A DNA stretch of 64,000 bases from JAJFUV01 sp964561215. GTDB lineage: Bacteria; Acidobacteriota; Terriglobia; Bryobacterales; Bryobacteraceae. Location: NCBI GenBank assembly GCA_964561215.1, contig CAZLOS010000005.1:1-64000 (forward strand), read 5' to 3'. The notes beneath the pieces are model-generated. The model saw only the letters and a program-made list of their open reading frames with translations, was not told where the DNA came from and did not search any database. The first letter of the stretch is position 1; every line of letters starts with the position of its first letter. A program made the position numbers and the translations under genes. Below, piece by piece: positions 25,054-34,219 of this stretch.

Positions 25054-28000
25054 GAGGAAAACTCCAGAGTCCAAATCAAACGCCACAACGACAGGTAACC
25101 GCAGCGATGTCCGGCCAGCACAAGCGACGCGTCGCCGGAAACCGAAACATTCCAAATAGGATAGGGCGTTGGTATAGCAAACAGGTGCTCGCCCTTCTCG
25201 AGGTCCCACACCCGGAGAATCGAATCCTCCGAACCGGTGATTGCGTGATGCCCGCCCGCCGGAATTGCGACCGACGCGACTTGATGCCCCTGGCCCGCCA
25301 CTTTCCGGAGGATGGCGCCGGACCCCAGGTCGATAACCGCGAGTCCATTGGCGCCGTAGCCACAGACGGCGTGGCGGGAATCCGGCAACGCGGCCACCGG
25401 CGTGGCGCCGAGCTTCGCTTCGGACAGGGTCTTCCGGCACTCGCCACTGGCCGTGTCCCAGATCTTCAGCACGTGATCCGCGCTGGCGCTGATGGCCGTT
25501 CGCCCATCCGGTGCGAAAGCCACCGACTGCGCGGCGTGACCTTCCAGTGTATGCAGCAGGGAACCGGCTTTCGTATCCCAGATCCGCACGGCCTGATCTC
25601 CGCCGCAAGTAACGCAGCGCGAACCGTCCCGCGTGAGCGCGAGAGAGCGCACGAAACTTGCGGGGCTCTCCATCTCGCGCACAAGTTGGCCTGTCGCCGT
25701 GTCCCACACGGAGATGTTCTTGCCGGAGCCGGCGCCCACCGCCACTGTCCCATCGGCGCTCATGTCCACGGTGAAGAGGTTGCCGCCCGGCAGGTTGTAC
25801 ACCGGCGAGCGCTTCGCCAGATCCCACACTCGCAAGGGCCTCTTATCGTTACTCGATACAGCCCGTTTCCCACTTTCGCTCATCGCCACCCGCACGACGC
25901 CGTTCACGTTGCCGGAGTCCCGTTCCGAAAACAACAGGTGGGCCGCAAGCGGCTTCACCGGCCGGCCAAGCGCCAGCAGTCGCGCATGGAGCCTTTCCAT
26001 CTGCGGGTGTGCGGCAAAGCCGATGGATTCCCAAGCACCGATAAGATCCCGATGCGCCCCGGCCAAATCGCCACGCTCCAAGCCGGCCTCGACGCCTGCG
26101 AGCGTGGCGTCGCGCCGCCGCTGCCGCTCCTGCAGCGCAGCGAAAGCCACCGGACGCGAGGGACGCAGCGGAGCCGCGAACCGCCGCGAAAGGTCCACCT
26201 CAAACAGCGACAGCGCCCCCCACCCGCCAATCGTCGCCACCCGGGTCCCGGCGGCGTCCATGTCCATGGCGCAATACTCCGTCGGAGACCCACGGATCGT
26301 GCGGATACAGCGGGCCGCCGCCACATCCCAAATGCGCAAACACGAATTCGCCGCCAGCGACACGGCCAGGCTTCCGTCGGCCGAAACGACAAGCTTGCGG
26401 ATCGGGTAATCGTGTTCGGGGAACGCGCCGAGCAGACGCCGTCCGGCCAAATCCCAAATCAAGACCCGCGCATCGTCGGAGCCCGTCAACGCGCAACGCC
26501 CGTCCGCCCGGATCGCAACTGTCGTGACACACTTGGCATGTCCGGTTAATACCGCCAGACTCTTGCCTTCCGCCAGATCCCAAACGCTGACCCGGCCGTC
26601 GTAACCACCCGAAACCGCGAGCCGGCCGTCGGCCGAGCACGCCACCGCCGTCTGCCCGTCGCCCAAATTGAGCACGCACTCCCCTGTCGTCAGGTCCCAC
26701 TGTTTGAGCCCGCTCGCCATACCCAATGCGAATACGGCATCCGGCCCCAAGGCCACGGATCGAAACGCGACCGGCTCGCCGATGTGGCGTACGCATTCGC
26801 ACTTCATGAGATCCCAGCACTCGAGGGCCGACTCGCGCCACCCGAGCAAGCCCCAGCGCCCGCCGGGGCCGATGGCCACGCAGTTGACCTGCCGGGCCGG
26901 GTCTTCGATGCTGGACAGGCACTCCAGCTTGCTCAGGTCCCAGTACTTCACGATGCGGTGCTCGTTTGTAGTGAGCACTCTGCGGCCGTCGGCCGAGACA
27001 GCCAGCGTCGCCGACAGGCCGGCCGGATGGGCCGAAGTGGAGCGTACACGCCGGATGCACGAAGCTTCCTTGCCCGCGAAGCGCTCCTCATACAGGCCGG
27101 GGCAGGCGGCCAATGCCTTGCGGGCTTCCTCCGGATCGAAGCGTTCCTGGTGCACCTCGGCCCTGGCCAGGGCGATCCGGCGGGCATCCGCGCCCGGCAT
27201 GACCGCGAGCTGATCCAACGCCAGCAGCACTTCCACGTCGTCCATTTCGCCGCGCCGCCAACCGAGTAACGCCTGGTTCCTCGCCGCTTCGAAATGACAC
27301 GGGTTCGTTTCCAGCGCCCGCCGGAAGCACACGAGTGCCTCTTCCGGCTGTCCCAGTTCCAGACGGGAAACGCCTCGATTGTTCCAGCTATCCGCCTCGG
27401 GCGAAATCTGCGGCAGTCGTGCAAAGCCGCTCTCCGCACCGAACTCGGTCCGATAGACCTCGACCAGCCGTTCGCGCACGGCGGAAAAAGTCGCCGGACG
27501 GGCGTCGCGGTACCAGTCCACGCACTGCTTCATGAGCGCGCGCAAAGGCTCCGGAAGCGAACGCAACGGCTCGGGCGCTTGCCGCCGCTCCCCGGCCGTA
27601 CTTTCGTAAGGCCTCGCGCCGCACAGCATCTCGTACAGGCATACGCCGAAGGCGAAGATGTCGGCGCGGCCGTCCACCTTGTGCGCGTCAACCCATTGCT
27701 CCGGCGCCATGTAACCACGGGTCCCCAATCCGGCCATCGTCATGCCGCCGTCCACGGGAGTACCGGAACGCACACGGGCGGCACCATCGATGAGGGAGAT
27801 ACCGAAGTCGGTCACCTTCAATGTGCCGTCCTCGTCGAGCAGGATGTTTTCCGGTTTGATGTCGCGATGCACCAACCCGGCCTTGTGCGCGTGCTCCATG
27901 CCGTGGCAGAGCTGGATGGACAGATCGAGCATCCGGCGGACATCGCCTCCATGGCCGGCCGCCAGGTATTCGCGCAGATTGCCACCCTTCAGGTACTCGA

Positions 28001-28397
28001 TCACCAGGACCGGAACCTCATCCACCGGCAACACGAAATAGCAGTAAACGATGTGCGGATGCAGACCCAGGCTGGTCCAGGCTTCCGCTTCGAGACGAAT
28101 GCGCGGCGCCGAGGAGGGATCGTCAAGGATCTCCGGACGCGGCACCTTCAGCACGAGGTCCGTGTCCCAATCGCGGTGTCGCGCCAGCAGCACCGCCCCC
28201 ATGCCGCCCTGGCCCAACACCCGCTGGATCGAGTATGCCTCCGGAAGACGGGCGGCAAGAGGAAGCGCGGGCGGCTCGCACACGTTCTGTTCCGCGGCTG
28301 GCTCCGCGCGCAACACGGTGGCGCCGGACTCCGGAGCCGGGCGCAGCATTGTCCCCGGCGCCGCGCCCTCCCGGAACAGCATGCGCAACCAGTTCAT
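25050..28397 (-). CDS. Ser/Thr protein kinase with two WD40 blocks
   Basis: 1115 residues from ATG 28397, which overlaps the preceding protease stop (ATGA). Kinase at ~60-330: 'YSIQRVLGQGGMGAVLLARH', lysine in LVLKVP, catalytic 'LVHRDIKPENILL', 'KVTDFGISL', 'RGYMAPEQW'. A TPR-like stretch (~370-480, 'SWNNRGVSRLELGQPEEALVCFRRALETNP') follows. Residues ~510-780 and ~870-1110 are two WD40 blocks with repeated '(V/I)WDLA' and 'SADG' units, separated by a charged helical linker. No transmembrane helix. The repeats probably scaffold partners; the overlapping genes suggest the AAA+ protease and the FHA proteins. Confidence 0.9.
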   Translation of the reverse strand: MNWLRMLFREGAAPGTMLRPAPESGATVLRAEPAAEQNVCEPPALPLAARLPEAYSIQRVLGQGGMGAVLLARHRDWDTDLVLKVPRPEILDDPSSAPRIRLEAEAWTSLGLHPHIVYCYFVLPVDEVPVLVIEYLKGGNLREYLAAGHGGDVRRMLDLSIQLCHGMEHAHKAGLVHRDIKPENILLDEDGTLKVTDFGISLIDGAARVRSGTPVDGGMTMAGLGTRGYMAPEQWVDAHKVDGRADIFAFGVCLYEMLCGARPYESTAGERRQAPEPLRSLPEPLRALMKQCVDWYRDARPATFSAVRERLVEVYRTEFGAESGFARLPQISPEADSWNNRGVSRLELGQPEEALVCFRRALETNPCHFEAARNQALLGWRRGEMDDVEVLLALDQLAVMPGADARRIALARAEVHQERFDPEEARKALAACPGLYEERFAGKEASCIRRVRSTSAHPAGLSATLAVSADGRRVLTTNEHRIVKYWDLSKLECLSSIEDPARQVNCVAIGPGGRWGLLGWRESALECWDLMKCECVRHIGEPVAFRSVALGPDAVFALGMASGLKQWDLTTGECVLNLGDGQTAVACSADGRLAVSGGYDGRVSVWDLAEGKSLAVLTGHAKCVTTVAIRADGRCALTGSDDARVLIWDLAGRRLLGAFPEHDYPIRKLVVSADGSLAVSLAANSCLRIWDVAAARCIRTIRGSPTEYCAMDMDAAGTRVATIGGWGALSLFEVDLSRRFAAPLRPSRPVAFAALQERQRRRDATLAGVEAGLERGDLAGAHRDLIGAWESIGFAAHPQMERLHARLLALGRPVKPLAAHLLFSERDSGNVNGVVRVAMSESGKRAVSSNDKRPLRVWDLAKRSPVYNLPGGNLFTVDMSADGTVAVGAGSGKNISVWDTATGQLVREMESPASFVRSLALTRDGSRCVTCGGDQAVRIWDTKAGSLLHTLEGHAAQSVAFAPDGRTAISASADHVLKIWDTASGECRKTLSEAKLGATPVAALPDSRHAVCGYGANGLAVIDLGSGAILRKVAGQGHQVASVAIPAGGHHAITGSEDSILRVWDLEKGEHLFAIPTPYPIWNVSVSGDASLVLAGHRCGYLSLWRLIWTLEFSS

Positions 28398-31300
28398 CCG
28401 CGATCCCCGATCAGGGCGATCACTTCGTCTCTCAGCAGGCGGTTCTTCTCCACCAGTGCAGCGGCCACACGATCCAGTGCCGTCTTGCGCCGCTCCAGCA
28501 TTTCGCGCACGCGGGCGCTCTGAACCTCGACGATTCCGCGCACGGCGTTTTGGCAACGCTCCGCCATTTCGCCTGCAACGAACTTGCGGCGGTCGATCCG
28601 CACGGGCCCCGCCTCCTCCGACATACCCCATTCGTAGACCATGGCTTCGGCGATGCCCGTGGCTCGCTCCAGGTCGCTGGAGGGCCCGGTCGAAATCCCG
28701 TCTTCGGGCCCGTAGTAGAGCCGCTCGGCTTCGCGTCCGGCGACGAGTGCGCGGATGCGGGCCTCCAATTCCGGCTTGGTCAACGTTCCGCGCTCGCCGG
28801 TGTCCCCGTACGCCGCATAGCCGCCCGCGTTGCCGCGTCCCACGATGGTTACGTAGACCGGCGGTGCACCCTGGTCGTACATCGCCAGCGCGTGGCCGGC
28901 TTCGTGCCGCGCGGTGCGCAACGGATCCGGATTCTCGCGCGCGGTCCCGAGCAACACCTTCTCGAAAGCCTCCGAGAGGATCGCGTCGCCAATGATGCCG
29001 CCCGAGCCGAGCGCCATCACCGCAGCTTCGGCCAGTACGCGTTCCAGATCGGCGATCGAGCGGCCGGCGCTCTGTAGCGCGATACGCTCCAACACCAGGT
29101 CGCTCACCGCATGCGCCTGTTTCGCGGCCAGGCGTTTCTGCAGATAGAGCAGGCGCTCCGCCGAGGTCGGCAATTCCACATCGATGACCCGGTTAAAGCG
29201 GCGCTTCAGCGCCGGGTCCAGCTTTTCTTCGTGGTTGGTGGCCGCGATGACCACAACCGCCTGCGCCGGATTCTTCGAGAAACCGTCCATCTCGGTGAGC
29301 AACTGATTCAGGGTTATGGCCTCGGCATGCCCCGCGTAACCGGGGCGCACCTCGGCGCGGTTGACTCCCACGGCGTCGAGTTCATCGATGAAGACAATGG
29401 CCGGCGCGTAGCGGCGGGCACGTTCGAACAGCCTGCGCACGTTCTCGGGACCGCTGCCCACGTGCTTGCCGGTGAGGTTCGACGCGGCCTCCACCAGAAA
29501 CGCACAGTTGGACTCGCCTGCCAGCGCGCGCGCCAGCATCGTCTTGCCCGTGCCCGGCGGGCCCGTGAGCAGCACGCCGCGCGGTGCCTCCACGCCCGCC
29601 GCCGTGTACTTGCGCGGATCCCGCAGCCAGTCGCGGATGAGCATCAACGCTTCCTTCGCCGCGCCGCCGCCGATCACGTCGTCGAAAACAGCAGTGGGAC
29701 GTTCCATGTCGCTCACCAGGGCGCCGGCATCGGCGCCGCGCACGGCCCGCGTCAGCCGCAGATTCCGGCACCGGATTCGCAGCCGTGGCCCTTCGAGCAC
29801 CGGCGCCGTGTCAAAAGCGAGCACCTGGCTGCGCGCGCCCAATTCCCGGGCCTTACGTTCAAAACGAAGACGGTGCGCCAGCGTCTCGATCTCGCCTACG
29901 AACAAATCGCGCTGTAAAGCGGGATCCACCCCGGGCGCGGCGACCAGCGCGGTTTGGACAACTCCCCGGGCGCCTCCCGCGCGCATGCACGCCAGCAGCA
30001 GCTCGCGATCCACGGCTGCTCCACCTTCGGCCGGATCGAACAGGTACACGGGGATCTGGGGCATCCGTCCGTGCAGACATTCCAGAACCTTCTGCCCCCC
30101 GGCGAATTGACGCGCCGCCTGCGGAGCATAATCGAAAGCCAACATCGTCAGGGGTACGCTCCCGGTACTCCTTTCCGCGGCGCCCATGCTCAAATCCAGC
30201 AGAACTAAATCGACTTCCTCCTTCGCCAGCAAACCGAGGACCTGGTCCGGCGTGGTGGCGGAAAACCAGCGCACTCTATCATCGAGCGCTTTCTCACACA
30301 GCCCGCCCGACAGAGCGCCGCCCGCAAACAAAACACGCGGCGGAGCGGCATCGCCGGACAGGCAAGCAGCCGCTTCACCCGGATGTTGCCGGTCGAGTTC
30401 CACCGCGACTTCCCGTATGGCAGCGAGCGACTCGTCCAGGCGTTCGTCGCTGAATAACCGGCAGACTCCGTAGATTTCTTCCTTGAGAAACGCCTCGGCG
30501 CGCGCCCGCACCGTACGCGCATCCGTCGCGGCGCCTTCCCGCATCACCAGCGCCAGCGGGATCTCGGGATCGAAACCGTAACGCTGGCCATGCCGTTGTT
30601 CGAGCAGCACCGCCACCCTCCGCAGCTCGGCTTCGGCGATGCGGGCCAGATCGCCAACGCGCAGGTGGTTGAACAGGATCGGATGGCCGGTGGCCATGCG
30701 CGAGCAGATGGCCTCCGGAAAATACGGTGCCTGCCGCCGCGGGTCCACTTCCGAGCGAAGCGCGTCGAGAATGGTGGCGCGTTCAAACGCCGCATTGGCC
30801 TGCTGAACGCCGGCCGCGTTTCGATTCTCGTAGAGGCTCTTGCCGACGTTGGTCGTCAGAATGATGACCGTGTCGCGGAAGGCGACGACGTCCTCGGTGT
30901 TCTTGTCCTGGAGCCGTCCCGCGTCGAGGATTTGCAGGAACAGATGAATGGCCGCCGTGCATGCCTTTTCGATCTCATCGAACAGCAGAACGGCGTTGGG
31001 ATGCCGTAGGACGAAACCGGTCAGAATGCCGGGCTTGGCTCCGTGATAGACCGGTGGGGAACCAATCAGGGTGTCGAGTTCGGTCGCCACCCCGTAGGAA
31101 CTCATATCCAGCCGTAAGAAAGGACGGCCCAACGCCTCGGCGCCCAGTTCGGCCAGATACGTCTTGCCGACGCCGGGGGGGCCGGCGAACAGGAACAGAC
31201 CGGCCGGCCGCTTCCGTCCGGTGTCGGCGGAGCCCACCACTTCGACGTCGAACAAACCTTCGACAAACTGATGTATGGCGTGATCCTGCCCGTGGATCTT

Positions 31301-31837
31301 GTCAAGCAGATCCTGGCGCAACACGCGCATCCGGCGCGTAAGGTCGCCCAGGCTCGGCGACGATGCCTCCTCCGGCTTCCCGGCCGCACTCGCCGTACGG
31401 ATCACCGTAGCGCCGGCAGGGGTGGAATCCACGGCCAGCGAGGACATGGCAGCACGCAGAAGGTGGCGAGGACCGGGCTCGGCGTTTTCCGCGCGGGCAA
31501 GTAACCGGGCGGCCGCATACACCGATTTCACGTCAGCCGAGCGGTGCGGCGCTTTGTCGCCAGGCGGGGCCCCGCCTGGTCTGAGCACCAAAGCCCGGAG
31601 ACGACGCCGGAATGCGCGTGGTTCAATACCCAGTTCGGTGAACTCCGCGCGCAGCCCGGCAATTGCGCCCGATCCCAGGATATTGCCTTGGTCCGAATCC
31701 GCCAAGCGCCCCAGCGCCATCAGCAGGTGCGCCAGCGAAATCTCCGCGAACCCCGCCGCCATGGCCTCCTGCGCTGCCAAGCGCAAGATAAGATTCGGCA
31801 CTACTTCGTCCGGCACGGTCCTGTCCTTGTCGGGCAC
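28394..31837 (-). CDS. Fusion protease: Clp_N - Clp-type AAA+ - receiver-like - FtsH AAA+ - M41 metalloprotease
   Basis: 1147 residues, GTG 31837 preceded by GGAGG at seven bases. Domains in order: Clp_N-like helices (~10-150); a ClpA/B D2-type AAA+ module with Walker A GPPGVGKT (K225) and Walker B LLFDEIEKA (D287, E288), sensor 'VIILTTNVG'; a receiver-like domain at ~510-640 with an aspartate (D548) in VDLVLLDLS; an FtsH-type AAA+ module with GPPGTGKT (K765), 'AIVFIDELDAVG' and sensor 'VIAATN'; and an M41 peptidase with HEAGH (H978-H982) and third zinc ligand D1055 in 'SSDLERATG'. All catalytic residues are present. The transmembrane helices of FtsH are absent, so it is probably soluble. First gene of the kinase/FHA operon. 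I know of no named family with this layout. Confidence 0.88.
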   Translation of the reverse strand: MPDKDRTVPDEVVPNLILRLAAQEAMAAGFAEISLAHLLMALGRLADSDQGNILGSGAIAGLRAEFTELGIEPRAFRRRLRALVLRPGGAPPGDKAPHRSADVKSVYAAARLLARAENAEPGPRHLLRAAMSSLAVDSTPAGATVIRTASAAGKPEEASSPSLGDLTRRMRVLRQDLLDKIHGQDHAIHQFVEGLFDVEVVGSADTGRKRPAGLFLFAGPPGVGKTYLAELGAEALGRPFLRLDMSSYGVATELDTLIGSPPVYHGAKPGILTGFVLRHPNAVLLFDEIEKACTAAIHLFLQILDAGRLQDKNTEDVVAFRDTVIILTTNVGKSLYENRNAAGVQQANAAFERATILDALRSEVDPRRQAPYFPEAICSRMATGHPILFNHLRVGDLARIAEAELRRVAVLLEQRHGQRYGFDPEIPLALVMREGAATDARTVRARAEAFLKEEIYGVCRLFSDERLDESLAAIREVAVELDRQHPGEAAACLSGDAAPPRVLFAGGALSGGLCEKALDDRVRWFSATTPDQVLGLLAKEEVDLVLLDLSMGAAERSTGSVPLTMLAFDYAPQAARQFAGGQKVLECLHGRMPQIPVYLFDPAEGGAAVDRELLLACMRAGGARGVVQTALVAAPGVDPALQRDLFVGEIETLAHRLRFERKARELGARSQVLAFDTAPVLEGPRLRIRCRNLRLTRAVRGADAGALVSDMERPTAVFDDVIGGGAAKEALMLIRDWLRDPRKYTAAGVEAPRGVLLTGPPGTGKTMLARALAGESNCAFLVEAASNLTGKHVGSGPENVRRLFERARRYAPAIVFIDELDAVGVNRAEVRPGYAGHAEAITLNQLLTEMDGFSKNPAQAVVVIAATNHEEKLDPALKRRFNRVIDVELPTSAERLLYLQKRLAAKQAHAVSDLVLERIALQSAGRSIADLERVLAEAAVMALGSGGIIGDAILSEAFEKVLLGTARENPDPLRTARHEAGHALAMYDQGAPPVYVTIVGRGNAGGYAAYGDTGERGTLTKPELEARIRALVAGREAERLYYGPEDGISTGPSSDLERATGIAEAMVYEWGMSEEAGPVRIDRRKFVAGEMAERCQNAVRGIVEVQSARVREMLERRKTALDRVAAALVEKNRLLRDEVIALIGDRG

Positions 31838-31925
31838 ACTCAGCCTCCGTTCGCCATCCGGTTTTACTCATCGGCAGAACCGCTCGAATCCACCAGACTC
31901 CAACCGGAGGAGGTAAACGGGCAGA

Positions 31926-32888
31926 CTACACCGGCACGTACTGCCGCAGGTAGCGCAGGCCCATGCGGAAGCCCACCTTATAGTCCTCGCTGAACGTGCC
32001 GTCGGGAAGCGGACGCCCGTAAGTGTCGTCTTCGTGCTCGATGTTCATCGAGCCCTTGTAACCCGCGTCCATCAGCACGGTGAACACTCCCGGCCAATCC
32101 ACGCTGCCGTAACCGGGAATGCGATAGCGCCACCACTGCGTCCTGTTGGGCGGGTTGATGCCGCTCTTCTTGAGTACGTGCCAGAAGATTTCGGTATCTT
32201 TCAGATGCACGTTGTAAACCTTGCCCACCCAGTCGCGCAGGCACTGCAGCGGATCCATGAACTGGCGGACCAGGTGCGAAGCATCGTACTGGATGCCGAC
32301 AAACGGCGAGTTGCCGAAAGCCTTGAACAACGCTTCGTAGCCGATGGGGCCGGTGGCGAGGTTCGGCCCTTCGGGCCAGGGCTCCCAGATCAGGCGCACC
32401 TTGTGTTTCTCGCACAAGGCGAAGTACTTCTCGTTGTAGACGCGCACGATCTCGTCGATCTGCTCCTGGAAGGGGCGCCCCGGCATATTGCCGCTCATGG
32501 TGGCGACGTAAGAAACGCCCATCTTGCCGGCCATCTCGATCACCTTCGAGACGTAAGCGTTGATCTCGGCACGCTTGGCCGGGTCGGGCGCGGTGTGGTT
32601 GACGGGAATGCCGAGCACGGAGATTTCCAGCCCTGCCGAAGCGCAGTGCTTCCCGATCTTCTCCAGGTCCTGGTCGGTCACCGTGTTGGCATCCAGCCGG
32701 CTCTTGGCCGAACAAACCAGTTCCAGGCTCTTGAAGCCTGCCTCACGGGCGAATTCGATGTTGGCTTCGGTGTATCGGCCGAGAACTCCGATCTTGGGTT
32801 TCCAGCTTGCGGTAGCCGCCCGGGCGGCTCGCGTGGCGGCGGCAACCGCGGGCAGAGCCCCGAGCATGATCCTACGGGTATGCGTCAT
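31926..32888 (-). CDS. Tat-exported sugar phosphate isomerase/epimerase-like protein
   Basis: 320 residues of the AP endonuclease-2 / xylose isomerase-like TIM-barrel family. A Tat-like signal (HTRRIMLGALPAVAAATRAARA) precedes the barrel. 'IWEPWPEGPN', 'VGIQYDASHLV', 'VYNVHLKDTEIFW' and 'GSMNIEHEDDTYG' hold the usual metal-binding Glu/Asp/His residues. Such exported members act on unusual sugars or inositols; the reaction is unknown. Same strand as, but 88 bases after, the kinase-protease operon, and probably separate from it. Confidence 0.85.
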   Translation of the reverse strand: MTHTRRIMLGALPAVAAATRAARAATASWKPKIGVLGRYTEANIEFAREAGFKSLELVCSAKSRLDANTVTDQDLEKIGKHCASAGLEISVLGIPVNHTAPDPAKRAEINAYVSKVIEMAGKMGVSYVATMSGNMPGRPFQEQIDEIVRVYNEKYFALCEKHKVRLIWEPWPEGPNLATGPIGYEALFKAFGNSPFVGIQYDASHLVRQFMDPLQCLRDWVGKVYNVHLKDTEIFWHVLKKSGINPPNRTQWWRYRIPGYGSVDWPGVFTVLMDAGYKGSMNIEHEDDTYGRPLPDGTFSEDYKVGFRMGLRYLRQYVPV

Positions 32889-33100
32889 GACGTTATCTCT
32901 CTCTTGGATGTGGCGCGGCGTCTGGCCGCCCAGGTACCTTTTCTAACACATATGCGCGGCGCACGTCGCACCGCATCGTTACTACAGTGCCAGTACGGCG
33001 GCTGTTCGGAATCTTCTCGCTTTCGGAATATGTCATGCTAAGATATTGATGAGAAAGGGTTGCCAGTTCTTTCCCGCGCCCTGTACTCCGGTAGACCGCC

Positions 33101-33994
33101 ATGTATAATGCGTTCTTCGGCTTCAAAGAGTCTCCCTTTAACTTGTCTCCGGATCCCTCGTTCCTGTACCGGAGCCCCCAGCACGAAGAAGCGTTGGCGA
33201 ATCTGATTTACGGAGTGCAGAGCCGCAAGGGCTTCATCGTACTCACGGGCGAGGTGGGTACCGGCAAGACAACCATGTTGCAGTGCCTGCGCGACTTCCT
33301 GGAGAGCCAGCGCATCGAGTTCGCCTTCCTCTTCAACTCTCGCGTGACCGTGGAGCAGTTCTTCGAGATGATCGCTTACGATCTGAACCTGCGCTGCCAG
33401 CGCACGTCGAAGACCGAAGTCCTGTTCGCCCTGAACAATCTCCTGATCCAGCAGGCCAACTCGGGGCGCACAACGGTTCTCATTGTCGACGAAGCCCACA
33501 ACTTGAGCTGGGAAGTGTTGGAAGAAATCCGCCTGCTGGGAAACCTGGAGACGCGGCATGGCAAACTGCTCCAGATCATCCTCGCCGGACAGCCCGAACT
33601 GGACCGCAAGTTGGATGCGCCGGACATGCGTCAACTCAAGCAGCGCATCGTCCTCAGATGCCACCTCTGCCCCTTGGAGGAAAACGAGGCCATCGAGTAC
33701 ATTGTCACCCGCATGAACCACGCCGGGATGCCGAACCAGACGGTGTTCCCGGCGGACGTTCTGCCGGAGATCTACTTGCGTTCGCAAGGAATTCCCAGGG
33801 TCATAAACGCCATTTGCGACAACCTCCTGTTGACCTGCTTCGCTCTGGAACAGCGCGTCGCCACACTCGACGTGCTGGATGAGGTCTGCGCCGACATGCG
33901 CCTGGAATGGCCTGGACGGCGTCCCCAACTGCCGCACAGAGTGCTGGCCGACGACCAGTACCAGCAGAGCCCCTATTACGGGCGCGGCAACTAG
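33101..33994 (+). CDS. ExeA/GspA-type AAA ATPase
   Basis: 297 residues. Opens with 'MYNAFFGFKESPFNLSPDPSFLY', the ExeA signature, followed by Walker A GEVGTGKTT (~48-56), Walker B 'VLIVDEAHNL' and sensor-like 'IILAGQPEL'. ExeA-type ATPases help assemble secretin or exopolysaccharide machinery; no peptidoglycan-binding domain is fused here, unlike full-length GspA. The downstream neighbours are a repeat-built exported peptide and a membrane protein on the same strand. A specific secretion system cannot be named from this window. Confidence 0.88.
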   Translation: MYNAFFGFKESPFNLSPDPSFLYRSPQHEEALANLIYGVQSRKGFIVLTGEVGTGKTTMLQCLRDFLESQRIEFAFLFNSRVTVEQFFEMIAYDLNLRCQRTSKTEVLFALNNLLIQQANSGRTTVLIVDEAHNLSWEVLEEIRLLGNLETRHGKLLQIILAGQPELDRKLDAPDMRQLKQRIVLRCHLCPLEENEAIEYIVTRMNHAGMPNQTVFPADVLPEIYLRSQGIPRVINAICDNLLLTCFALEQRVATLDVLDEVCADMRLEWPGRRPQLPHRVLADDQYQQSPYYGRGN

Positions 33995-34088
33995 CTCCAG
34001 GATAGCCCCGGAAGCTTCATAACCACCTAATTCATAAGCAAGTTAGCAGACCGCCCCAATCCCGCATAAGGTATCCTCCCGACTGCCT

Positions 34089-34108
34089 CTCTAGGATTTT
34101 TCCTAGAG
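34089..34108. promoter_or_regulatory. Inverted repeat CTCTAGGA-tttt-TCCTAGAG
   Basis: Perfect 8-base arms (34089-34096 and 34101-34108) around TTTT. Related CTAGAGG/CTAG half-sites recur at about 34102-34110, 34127-34133 and 34162-34170 in the 225-base gap before the repeat-peptide gene. It could be an operator or a transcript hairpin; no promoter consensus was convincing in the gap (33995-34219). Confidence 0.4.
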
Positions 34109-34219
34109 GTGTAAGGCAAAGCCCCCACCTAGAATTAAATAGTACGCCGTCCTCTTCGGGTCTAGAGGTCAAAAGCTCCCGATGGGGAGGGCAAAGAAAC
34201 CTAACAGGCGGATACGAAT

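Noticed and set aside
22919..31837. Type VI secretion regulatory cluster (ClpV, FHA, PpkA-like kinase)
   Set aside because: No Tss, Hcp or VgrG gene nearby, and the Clp-like protein carries an FtsH-type protease, which ClpV lacks.
34100..34210. Possible cyclic-dinucleotide (GEMM-type) riboswitch because of GGCAAAGCC-like runs
   Set aside because: The conserved helices and tetraloop cannot be drawn; only simple inverted repeats are present.
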